A DNA stretch of 64,000 bases from Chitinophaga rhizophila. Lineage in GTDB: Bacteria > Bacteroidota > Bacteroidia > Chitinophagales > Chitinophagaceae. The notes under the pieces were generated by a model, which saw only the letters and a list, made by a program, of their open reading frames with translations, searched no databases and was not told the origin of the DNA. Location: positions 186,001-250,000 of the forward strand of contig NZ_JAICCF010000002.1 of assembly GCF_019492185.1 (NCBI RefSeq), given 5' to 3'. The position numbers and the translations under genes were made by a program. This document shows, one piece after another, positions 35,186 through 42,919 of the stretch; position 1 is the stretch's first letter, and each line of letters begins with the position of its first letter.

Positions 35186-36121
35186 TTAGTATTCAATAGT
35201 GAACGGGATGGTTCGAGATACCGTCTGGTTAAAGGTTGTATTCTTGTATATAATGACCAGGTTATAATCGCCACTCTGCCAGGCTGTTTCCCCCTTAACA
35301 GCATTTGGTGTAGGTGCATTATTATCATTTTCTGCCCCAATGATCAGATTAGGTATATCTCTGAGTACTGTGAATGTATTTACATCAAAAATGAAGTTGG
35401 AGAAGTCATATACCTTGGCTTCATTCTTATGTTCCAGTACATCATATACTACCGCCTTGCTCAGGTCTACTTCCTCTATTGTTTTAGGATTGTAGCCTGT
35501 CGATTTTTTAACCAGCAGCATATAGAGTTTACCATCGCCTTTTACGTAAGAGACATTCACCTGCGCCTGTAACGTGTCTCCTTTCTTTAAAGGCTCAGTA
35601 GGATAATTATCTTTATCTCCATGTGCATCGTAAAACGGCGTCCAGTTCCGGTGTACATACAAGCCGGTAATAAGTGGTCTTACAGGAAGGTTAGCAGCAG
35701 CGTAGATCTCTAAATCTCTCCTCACGTCCAGTTGAGTACCGTTCTGGTCATACACGATCATATGCAGGTCATACTTACCTTCTGCTGCATCGCCAGGTAT
35801 GTTGAAGTGCTTATGCACATTAGTGTTTTTAAGTCCTTTATACTGGTCCCAGGTAATTTCGTGTTTCCAGACCTTACTATAGGTTTCTCCGGCCTTCTGA
35901 AGAATTTTAACCTCAACCTTTTCTATCTTGTCGCCGGCAACAATATCCGCTTCAAAATGGAAGTCCTGATTGATCACGCCGATGCCTGCATCACCTAAGC
36001 CAAGCTCCAGGTTCTCAACAGTGGGCTGCGGTAATTGCGGTACTTCGTCCTTATCTTTCTTACAGGCAGAAAAGGTTACGATTAACAGTAGTATAGCTAT
36101 TATTAGTTTAGTCGTTTTCAT
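35186..36121 (-). CDS. DUF4625 lipoprotein C
   Basis: A 311-residue lipoprotein (lipobox TFSAC, then KKDKDEVP) similar throughout to the gene at 33642: shared blocks include NLELG-x-GDAG / NLEIG-x-GNNG, DQYKGLKNTNVHKHFNIPG and the second domain KGDTLQAQVNVSYVKGDGKL. It probably arose by duplication with lipoprotein B between the two copies. It starts 15 nt after the TonB receptor stop, so is co-transcribed with it and is a likely surface partner of the receptor. Confidence 0.83.
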   Translation of the reverse strand: MKTTKLIIAILLLIVTFSACKKDKDEVPQLPQPTVENLELGLGDAGIGVINQDFHFEADIVAGDKIEKVEVKILQKAGETYSKVWKHEITWDQYKGLKNTNVHKHFNIPGDAAEGKYDLHMIVYDQNGTQLDVRRDLEIYAAANLPVRPLITGLYVHRNWTPFYDAHGDKDNYPTEPLKKGDTLQAQVNVSYVKGDGKLYMLLVKKSTGYNPKTIEEVDLSKAVVYDVLEHKNEAKVYDFSNFIFDVNTFTVLRDIPNLIIGAENDNNAPTPNAVKGETAWQSGDYNLVIIYKNTTFNQTVSRTIPFTIEY

Positions 36122-36136
36122 ATGTCAGATTGTTTG

Positions 36137-38479
36137 CTATTTATTTGAATGGTGGGCATGGGCGCTCACTGTCTGCTGCCCTGAAAAAGGTATTTTTAAT
36201 GATAAAATGATGTTTCTCCCCGCTTCCGGCAACTCAATAAGTCTATAGAAGCTGGTATGGTTCAGGTAACGTGTATCGAAGACATTCTGCACCTGTAGGC
36301 TGATGGCAATGGGCTGGGTAAAGAAGCGGACCTGCGTTCCTGCCTGCAAGTTCACTAGTTGGTAGCCTTTGGTCTTCTTTTCCGGCGGCACGATATTATG
36401 CTGACTCGCAGTGATACGGTAATCGACGGACAGGTACGTATGTTGGAAGTTCTTATTAACAGCAGGCGACCACGTCAGATTAAACAGACCGGATACAGGC
36501 GGTGAGAAAGGCAGTGTATAGCCTTTCTTGCTGCCGGACAATTGCTCTGCATATAGGTATTCGCCCAGCACCTCAGCACTGAGTGAGGGAAGAAAGCGAT
36601 ATTTCAACTGTACTTCTCCACCATACCGCATCACCTTACTTTGCGCATACTGGAATACCTGGTTACCGGCTCCGTAGTAATAGTCGTGATCAGGAGTCGG
36701 GTTTAAATAGATATAGTTAGGGAAATAGTTGTAGAACGGGCTTAGGATAACAGACCAGCGTTGCCTGTTCCAGCTTAAACTCAGGTCTGCCTGGTAGGAT
36801 TGTTCGGCAGATAGAGAAGCGTCTCCGCGTTCATAATTGAAATAGTGGTAGTTTACGCCGTTTGCACCTAATTCCTTTGCAATGGGCATACGGAAGCTTT
36901 TGCCGATATTAGCCTTGAGCTCAAACTGATCCAGATTGTAGTTCATGCCCGCAGACCATACCAGGCTATTGAAGCTGCGGGTAAGGTCATTGGCACGTAC
37001 AAGGTACTGGGCCTGAGTACTACCATTCCCGTTGACCTGAGAAGGGAACCAGTCAGTGTATTTGAACATACCTATCCTTCCGTAATCATACCTTACAGCT
37101 CCATGCAGCAACAAGTGCTCATTGACAGCGTATTTATCATATACAAAAGCACCCAGGCTTTCCTGTTTAAATGCCGGAACCAGGAAGGTCCACCCGTTAA
37201 TAGTATTATCCTGTAATTCGCCGGTAATGCCAAATTTAAGTGTATGGTGTCCAAATTGGGCTTCATCACGCAGGTTGAGGGAATATACCCGTTTATCAAA
37301 TTCACGCTCCAGGTTGTCAGGTATACGTAGCGTATCAGGATATACAGGCGGCATGTAACCGTGATTGACATACCCACTGAACTCCTGACGGAAGTTATGC
37401 TGATAGCCCAGTTCCATTTCCAGGTGATGATGGCCTGCATGTACGGCGCTTCTGTTAATTATCTTGAAATGGTTCACCTGCTGCCTGGGCAACAGAATAT
37501 CCCTGGCAGAAGCATCGTGCAGGGCAGTGTTGACCATCCGGGGCTCCAGTCCATGTGCATTGGCAAAGAAGCCGCTTTTACTATAGGTGTTACTTACATA
37601 GAAAATACTCTTGAAATGATCACCGATATACCCGGTATTCAAATGTATACCGGTCTCTTTTCCAGCGGTATTCCGCAGGCGGTTTTTGTACAGATCTACT
37701 GTATAATCATAGACATATACCTTATCTGTGGGTACCCGGTAGTCAGCATAATCCTGGTAGGTCATTCTCGCATCAAAGAACAGGTGATTACTCCTGCTGA
37801 AGATGTTAGCAGAGACGCCGTACAGGTTATTATTACTTTTCCCTATCAGATCGACTGAACCGCCAAAGGTATGTACCGGCGGTGCCTGGGCCGGCTTTAT
37901 ATCAATAGCCCCACCGATAGCGTCTGAGCCATATACGAATGATGCCGCCCCTTTAATCAGTTCTACTTCACCGGCAGCAAACTGGTCTATCTCAAGTCCG
38001 TGGTCTGCGCCCCATTGTTGTCCTTCATGTTTTACGCCTTTGTCCACCACTACAACTCTGTTAAAGCCAAGCCCTCTTATCAGCGGCTTAGACTGACCGG
38101 AGCCGATACCAATTGTTTTTATGCCCGGTAGTCTTGACAATGTTTGCATCAAACTACCACCTAAGTGACGTTGAATGAAGCTTCTGTCTACTATATCTAC
38201 GTTCAATGATTCGTTTTGCCGCCTGTCCTGTATGTGTCGGTCCTGTATTATAACCTCTTGTAGCTGCTTGTTCAGTGGCGGCAATGAACTGGAATCGCCG
38301 GTTGTTTTAACAGGTGGCGGAGCAATTTGTGCACAAAGCCGTTGTGCAGTAATAAGCATGATAATAAGCGGCAAAGAACGACAGGTAGCAGCTATGCGGG
38401 AGCATAGGCAGACCTGCCAGTCTGAAAGCTGGTAAGACAGAATGGTCAAAACAAAGTAATTTGGATGGCTTGCGGCCAC
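36137..38479 (-). CDS. TonB-dependent receptor, His-rich, probable metal type
   Basis: A receptor of up to 780 residues: plug domain (SLMQTLSRLPGIKTIGIGSG; VELIKGAASFVYGSDAIGG) and a 22-strand-type barrel ending LSLKIPF. It carries HAGHHHLEME in an extracellular-loop region and ends with HAHHSNK; such histidines are typical of ZnuD-type zinc or copper receptors. The frame opens with GTG at 38479 and the first ATG is inside the signal peptide (MLITAQRLCAQ), so the true start is uncertain; a TTG just upstream is also possible. It is the second gene of an operon with a Cys/His small protein before and three DUF4625 lipoproteins after. Substrate is inferred. Confidence 0.9.
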   Translation of the reverse strand: MAASHPNYFVLTILSYQLSDWQVCLCSRIAATCRSLPLIIMLITAQRLCAQIAPPPVKTTGDSSSLPPLNKQLQEVIIQDRHIQDRRQNESLNVDIVDRSFIQRHLGGSLMQTLSRLPGIKTIGIGSGQSKPLIRGLGFNRVVVVDKGVKHEGQQWGADHGLEIDQFAAGEVELIKGAASFVYGSDAIGGAIDIKPAQAPPVHTFGGSVDLIGKSNNNLYGVSANIFSRSNHLFFDARMTYQDYADYRVPTDKVYVYDYTVDLYKNRLRNTAGKETGIHLNTGYIGDHFKSIFYVSNTYSKSGFFANAHGLEPRMVNTALHDASARDILLPRQQVNHFKIINRSAVHAGHHHLEMELGYQHNFRQEFSGYVNHGYMPPVYPDTLRIPDNLEREFDKRVYSLNLRDEAQFGHHTLKFGITGELQDNTINGWTFLVPAFKQESLGAFVYDKYAVNEHLLLHGAVRYDYGRIGMFKYTDWFPSQVNGNGSTQAQYLVRANDLTRSFNSLVWSAGMNYNLDQFELKANIGKSFRMPIAKELGANGVNYHYFNYERGDASLSAEQSYQADLSLSWNRQRWSVILSPFYNYFPNYIYLNPTPDHDYYYGAGNQVFQYAQSKVMRYGGEVQLKYRFLPSLSAEVLGEYLYAEQLSGSKKGYTLPFSPPVSGLFNLTWSPAVNKNFQHTYLSVDYRITASQHNIVPPEKKTKGYQLVNLQAGTQVRFFTQPIAISLQVQNVFDTRYLNHTSFYRLIELPEAGRNIILSLKIPFSGQQTVSAHAHHSNK

Positions 38480-38563
38480 CTTCAGTAGTTAGCTATAGTA
38501 ATAAGAACAGATTGCCTGTCTGCGCAGGGCGATGAGACAAAAAAGCGGATAACGATGTCTCAG

Positions 38564-38905
38564 TTAGCAGTAGAAAGAGGGTGGGCCTCTGGAGGAGTGG
38601 ATATGCAGCGGACTATCACATGGGTATAACAGATAACCGTAAGCCAGCGTAACTGGTTGTGTTACAGGAGCTACCAATACAAAGGGCCGTTCCGGACCAT
38701 CTGCTACCTGTTGATGCAGGGTATAATCACAAATCAGACAGCTTTTGGCAGCACTGATATTCAATTCATACTCCACATGGTCATGACAACCGGCATGTCG
38801 GTGAACGACCTGTATGGCCAGGGTGGCAACGAAGATAAACAGCATGACAAACGCCGGGAATTTCCTGACATTTCTTACTGTACTATGTATCTTCAGATGC
38901 AACAT
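38564..38905 (-). CDS. Small Cys/His membrane-anchored protein, paralogue of 54004-54333
   Basis: A 113-residue protein: one N-terminal hydrophobic anchor (FVMLFIFVATLAIQVV), then HRHAGCHDHVEYE, a CLIC motif (CxxC) near residue 76, and a C-terminus ending SSRGPPSFYC. The architecture (anchor, His cluster, CxxC followed by an acidic residue, terminal TRG/SRG-P motif) is shared with the protein at 54004, although overall identity is low. It is the first gene of the TonB/DUF4625 operon. A metal-binding role at the periplasmic face is inferred; no family name is certain. The -7 box lies 5 nt from its ATG. Confidence 0.75.
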   Translation of the reverse strand: MLHLKIHSTVRNVRKFPAFVMLFIFVATLAIQVVHRHAGCHDHVEYELNISAAKSCLICDYTLHQQVADGPERPFVLVAPVTQPVTLAYGYLLYPCDSPLHIHSSRGPPSFYC

Positions 38906-38910
38906 GGCTG

Positions 38911-38940
38911 CAAATGTAGCCTTTTTTATGAAGTCTCAAA
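38911..38940 (-). promoter_or_regulatory. Promoter of the TonB/DUF4625 operon, with -7 box 5 nt from the ATG
   Basis: On the minus strand TTTG (38937-38940), 18-bp spacer, TACATTTG (38911-38918), a perfect Bacteroidota promoter. Only five bases separate the box from the start codon, so the mRNA would be leaderless or nearly so. Confidence 0.75.
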
Positions 38941-39132
38941 GCAAGAAGCCTGTTAAATCTGTATCATGCTGAAGCGTGTAGCGGGACGGACTTGTTGATG
39001 AAAGGGGTATTTGTATAGCGTTATGCATCCTCTGGGGTGAGGATCAACAGTTACTGAACGAGTTATAACAACCCGCATAGCAGAAGGCAAGTAGTTGCAT
39101 TCACATTATATAGAGTGGATAGCCGGAGGCGG

Positions 39133-39705
39133 CTAATAACAATGTTGGATAATCTTACGTGCAATATCTTCTGGCGTTAAGATATAATCAGGATGGTCAT
39201 TGGCAATGAGGGCCTGGGGCATAATAGGGTGTTCTGCTGTATAGGGCTCCTGCACAATGACAATACCTTGCCTGCTTTCTATGGCCATTGCCCCCTCTAT
39301 TCCGTCATGCGCGCCTGCTCCTGACAGGATGATCCCGATTGCCTGGCTACCTACTTCCTCAGAAAGAGAGGTAAAAAACTGGTCGATTGTCTTATTTAAC
39401 CGGCGTTCTTCAGCAGTACGGTCCCTTACTATCAACATACCATCAGCAATGCTCATCACTTTACCTTCACCTATGACATATACATTGCCCTTCTCCATCT
39501 CCATGTTGTGATCTACCTTATGTACAGGCAAGTAAGAAGATCGCTGAAGGATTTCAGCCAGTTTACTTTCGTAATTACTACCGAGGTGTTGTACTATAGT
39601 TATTGCTGCATTGATATTTGGGGGGATGCTGCCCAAAATCTGCTTGAGTGGTGGTAAACCACCTGCAGACGATCCCACTGCTATAACTTTAAAATTATAT
39701 CCCAT
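39133..39705 (-). CDS. Stand-alone CheB-type methylesterase domain protein
   Basis: A 190-residue CheB catalytic domain without the receiver domain. The catalytic triad is visible: Ser in AVGSSAGGLPPL, His in TIVQHLGSNYESKL, Asp in LSGAGAHDGIEGA. CheB removes methyl esters from receptor glutamates (or deamidates glutamines). There is no CheR, CheA or chemoreceptor in the window. In this phylum lone CheB domains usually pair with hybrid PAS kinases, so the target may not be chemotaxis. Start ATG 39705 preferred; a GTG lies two codons earlier. Transcribed alone; the 227 bp upstream of the previous gene hold only a weak hairpin (39027-39044). Confidence 0.9.
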   Translation of the reverse strand: MGYNFKVIAVGSSAGGLPPLKQILGSIPPNINAAITIVQHLGSNYESKLAEILQRSSYLPVHKVDHNMEMEKGNVYVIGEGKVMSIADGMLIVRDRTAEERRLNKTIDQFFTSLSEEVGSQAIGIILSGAGAHDGIEGAMAIESRQGIVIVQEPYTAEHPIMPQALIANDHPDYILTPEDIARKIIQHCY

Positions 39706-39768
39706 ATTCACTGTAATATAAGTATTCCACCGCTTGCAGCTGCAATCACAGCCTGCATTTTTTTAGAA

Positions 39769-40626
39769 TTAGGATTGCACCTCCCGGGTCTTGATAAAAT
39801 TAAGTATCAGCTGAGAGATCTTTGTTGATTGCTCATGGTGCAACCAATGAGTTGCATCATCAATCATCACCAGTTTACCTTTGGCACATCTGCGTACACT
39901 CCTGCGGGCCATACCAGCGTTGAGAAAGGCATCCTGTTTACCCCATATCACCAGCGTTGGCATGGTAATCATCCCTTTGCCAGGTCTGTAATACCGGGAC
40001 GCCCTGTACCAGTTAAGCATCGCCGTCAAAGCGCCGGGCTGTTGCCATGCTACCCTGTATTGCTTCAGCTGATCTTCACTGAATGTATGCTTCCGCGCGG
40101 TGGATATTAACATGCTGCTTAGCACCTTACAATTGAAAGATTTCAACAGTAGCTCCGGGAACCATGGTAATTGAAACATTGCCTGATACCAGCTTTTCAA
40201 TTGCTGCGACAGACTGGTTTTTAACGTCTCAATCATTACAATGGGATGGGGCATATTAAGTATAATAAGCTGCCTTAGTAAATGTGGATGGCGAAGTGCT
40301 ACCTCCCATGCTACGGCTCCACCCCAGTCATGCCCGACCAGTATAACTTTACCAGTTGTCAGGATACCGATTAGGGCCGCTATATCAGTCACCAGATGAT
40401 CCATCATATAAGAATGGACGTCATCCGGCTTATCGCTGAGGTTGTAGCCACGCTGGTCAGGCGCAATCACATAGTACCCCTGGGCCGCGAGATATACCAT
40501 CTGCTCTTGCCATGCACCGCTGTACTCCGGAAATCCATGCAGAAAGATAACGATCTCTGCATCGGGCGCTCCCAGTTGCAAACTGTGGATTTTTATTCCA
40601 TTGACCAGATCAAACCGCTCTTCCAT
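39769..40626 (-). CDS. Alpha/beta hydrolase, epoxide hydrolase-like
   Basis: A 285-residue enzyme. HGFPEYSGAW is the oxyanion-hole region of epoxide-hydrolase relatives, GHDWGGAVAWE near residue 100 carries an Asp nucleophile in the position of the usual serine, and the charge-relay end is VMIDDATHWLHHEQ with the catalytic His. An Asp nucleophile in GHDWGG means epoxide hydrolase or haloalkane dehalogenase chemistry rather than esterase. Substrate unknown. It is 63 nt upstream of CheB on the same strand, possibly co-transcribed. Confidence 0.88.
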   Translation of the reverse strand: MEERFDLVNGIKIHSLQLGAPDAEIVIFLHGFPEYSGAWQEQMVYLAAQGYYVIAPDQRGYNLSDKPDDVHSYMMDHLVTDIAALIGILTTGKVILVGHDWGGAVAWEVALRHPHLLRQLIILNMPHPIVMIETLKTSLSQQLKSWYQAMFQLPWFPELLLKSFNCKVLSSMLISTARKHTFSEDQLKQYRVAWQQPGALTAMLNWYRASRYYRPGKGMITMPTLVIWGKQDAFLNAGMARRSVRRCAKGKLVMIDDATHWLHHEQSTKISQLILNFIKTREVQS

Positions 40627-40787
40627 GATTATTATTTGTTGAAGTTATCCTCGCAAAAAGACTTCCAACTTCACCGAATCACCATTATCCGGTCTGGTAT
40701 CATCTTTGACCAGTACACACTAAATGACGGAACGCCTATTACAGCGAACTGTTGCATGATTAAACTGTAAATCAAAATTTATCAATA

Positions 40788-41024
40788 ATGGCAACTTTCA
40801 TTAAATCATCAACCGAGCAGACATCCGGACGAATTGTTAATCTTGACCTGGTAACTCATATCAATGCAGGAACAGGTGAAAGCGGAGATCATCAGATACG
40901 TTTTTACTTTAGCAGAGAACATTTTGAGATTTGGTCATATGAGGATGAAGCAGCCAGAGACAGGGACTATGACAGCGTACTTTCTAAAGAGGTAAAGACA
41001 TTAAGTGGCTCATTGGCTCTTTAG
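40788..41024 (+). CDS. Small protein of unknown function
   Basis: A 78-residue acidic cytoplasmic protein with alternating strands (IVNLDLVTHINAG; HQIRFYFSREHFEIWSYEDE) that looks like a short beta-sheet fold. No family is recognised. It has its own strong bidirectional terminator downstream, supporting a real transcript. Confidence 0.7.
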   Translation: MATFIKSSTEQTSGRIVNLDLVTHINAGTGESGDHQIRFYFSREHFEIWSYEDEAARDRDYDSVLSKEVKTLSGSLAL

Positions 41025-41046
41025 CAAATCGGGTATATAACAATAC

Positions 41047-41091
41047 AAAATGAGACATCCTGCAGGCATGACCTGCAGGATGTCTCATTTT
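41047..41091. terminator. Strong bidirectional terminator
   Basis: A perfect 20-bp stem (41047-41066 with 41072-41091) with a 5-nt loop, A-tract on one side and T-tract on the other. It separates the convergent genes at 40788 and 41109. Confidence 0.95.
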
Positions 41092-41108
41092 GTGTATATA
41101 ATAGTATG

Positions 41109-42671
41109 CTATTGAATGATTACAGTCTGTACCATTTTCTCTCCGATTCCGGTTACACTTACCATATATTGGCCTTTAGGCAGGAAAGACAAATCAAGCA
41201 ATTGCAGCTGCTGCACAGTGGTGCGGGTGTAGTGAACGTTCCCTTGCATATCAAATACCTGGATATTCACTGACCTTGAAAGCGGTTTATCAAATTGCAG
41301 GTATAGCTGCCCGGCTGTAGGATTCGGGAATACCTTTATTGCTACTTTACCTCCTGCAATAGTATCCCGGCTATGCCTTTCAGCTACCTTCGCTGGCTGT
41401 AAGCGGGCTGGCCTTTCATAATAATAAGGATAGGCAAGAGAAGCACATCCGCTTCTTGTCTCGATCATAACCTGATAGGCCCCGGTCTCCGGATCAGTAA
41501 TCCATGGTTCTCCTACTCCTCCCGCTACACCATTCCGATACCAGGTAAAGATATAATCAGTCGTTGGAATACCATGAGCAGGGAATGCAGCTCCACCCTG
41601 GAAAGCAGCAACAAGTGTATCTGGGCCGTCACCACCGGGTATCAGTCTGACTTCAGCCTGATAAGCCTCCGTTACAACAACATCCGTATACGCAGTTCCA
41701 CGTAGATTGGTACAGCTGTCATATACATGAAGCAGATACCTTCCCGACGTTCTTACAGTAATAGTGCGCAGGTCGGGTAAGCCATTCCATTCAAAGTAAC
41801 GAGCCTCCGGTGGTGCTACCGCTGTTAACTGCACCCCATCGCCACAGGCATTCGGCCTTTGTATAATGCTAACCTCCCACTGGGTAACAGGCGGAATCAA
41901 TAACTGTTTACTTACTACCCCTATCCTGCCAGAAACAGTCGTAACTGTTAAGGTAACGGTATAAGTGCCTGCTGCATATCCATGTACCGGATTAGGAATA
42001 TCAGCACTATTCTGATCACCAAAGTCCCAGGCGTAACTAGCTACGGTTTCTGCTGAATCTACCTGAGCCGAGAAGGAAATTGTTTGTTCGCTGCAATCCA
42101 CCACATTGTAACTAAAGTCAATAGTTAGCGGTGCAAGTATCTTCCGGTAGTTTACAGTATCAGAGAAATCCCGGCATCCGGTAATACTAATAACTTCCAC
42201 CTTATAAATGCCATCGGCTGGTTTTACCAGGTAAGGAGAGTTACCTTTTCTGATCAGACTATCGTTACGGTACCAGCGGTAGGTATACCTGGTCAGGCGG
42301 GTATTTTGCGGGAATGCGACCAGCGAATCTGCAGTAGCAGACCTACGTACGGAGATCTTACTCTCAAAAGGTCGCTTCAGTACAAGCTGTATAGTATCTC
42401 TGCCCCGGATAATGCCCTTAACATCCTTTACAGTAACAATGTACCTTCCGGATCTGGCAACCTTAATTACCGGCGATCGCTGACCGGTGCTCCAGTGAAC
42501 GGTGTACTTACGCTCAGGAGAGCTGACCTTTGCTCCTAATAGGGCGCTATTGCCACAATTGACTAACAGGGCATAAGCTTTTACTGACCAGCGGGCCGGC
42601 GGGCGGCTATTTGCTTCGGTGCCAAATACAAGACCTAAGAATAGTGTAAGAAACAGTAAAGTTTTCATCAT
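41109..42671 (-). CDS. Secreted PKD-domain protein with type IX secretion sorting domain
   Basis: A 520-residue protein with a signal peptide (ending GTEANS). It contains two Ig-like segments (about 30-175), a PKD domain near 190-260 (SYAWDFGDQNSADIPNPVHG), another Ig-like stretch, and a C-terminal Por-type sorting domain: KVFPNPTAGQLYLQFDKPL and LPKGQYMVSVTG. The tail directs export through the type IX system and cell-surface anchoring, so it is likely an adhesin or surface structural protein. No catalytic domain is visible. This is direct evidence that the host has type IX secretion. Confidence 0.88.
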   Translation of the reverse strand: MMKTLLFLTLFLGLVFGTEANSRPPARWSVKAYALLVNCGNSALLGAKVSSPERKYTVHWSTGQRSPVIKVARSGRYIVTVKDVKGIIRGRDTIQLVLKRPFESKISVRRSATADSLVAFPQNTRLTRYTYRWYRNDSLIRKGNSPYLVKPADGIYKVEVISITGCRDFSDTVNYRKILAPLTIDFSYNVVDCSEQTISFSAQVDSAETVASYAWDFGDQNSADIPNPVHGYAAGTYTVTLTVTTVSGRIGVVSKQLLIPPVTQWEVSIIQRPNACGDGVQLTAVAPPEARYFEWNGLPDLRTITVRTSGRYLLHVYDSCTNLRGTAYTDVVVTEAYQAEVRLIPGGDGPDTLVAAFQGGAAFPAHGIPTTDYIFTWYRNGVAGGVGEPWITDPETGAYQVMIETRSGCASLAYPYYYERPARLQPAKVAERHSRDTIAGGKVAIKVFPNPTAGQLYLQFDKPLSRSVNIQVFDMQGNVHYTRTTVQQLQLLDLSFLPKGQYMVSVTGIGEKMVQTVIIQ

Positions 42672-42845
42672 GACGTGATAAGGGGTTTGGTAATAAACGA
42701 TTAAGGGTTACAATAAGCGGTATGCCGGTTAATAGTAGAAAAGAAAGTATATAGGCGACATTTGGGAGTCAACAGTTTTCACAAAAACATTCATAGCACA
42801 GCATCTACCCGAAGATAGAAATTATTTTGATAGCATAAACTGAAA

Positions 42846-42902
42846 GGGCTCATCTTACGATAATTGTACGATCAAATCGAGTATTTATCGTAGGATGAAC
42901 CC
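42846..42902 (-). terminator. Terminator after the DPP-IV-like gene
   Basis: An 18-bp stem (42846-42863 with 42885-42902) with two wobble pairs and a 21-nt loop, starting 18 nt past the stop codon. The remainder of the 248-bp gap upstream of the PKD gene shows no gene. Confidence 0.65.
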
Positions 42903-42919
42903 CTGGTTAAAACATTATA

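Noticed and set aside
34919..35572. 217-codon plus-strand frame
   Set aside because: Antisense to two DUF4625 lipoprotein genes and the gap between them; shadow of their codon bias.
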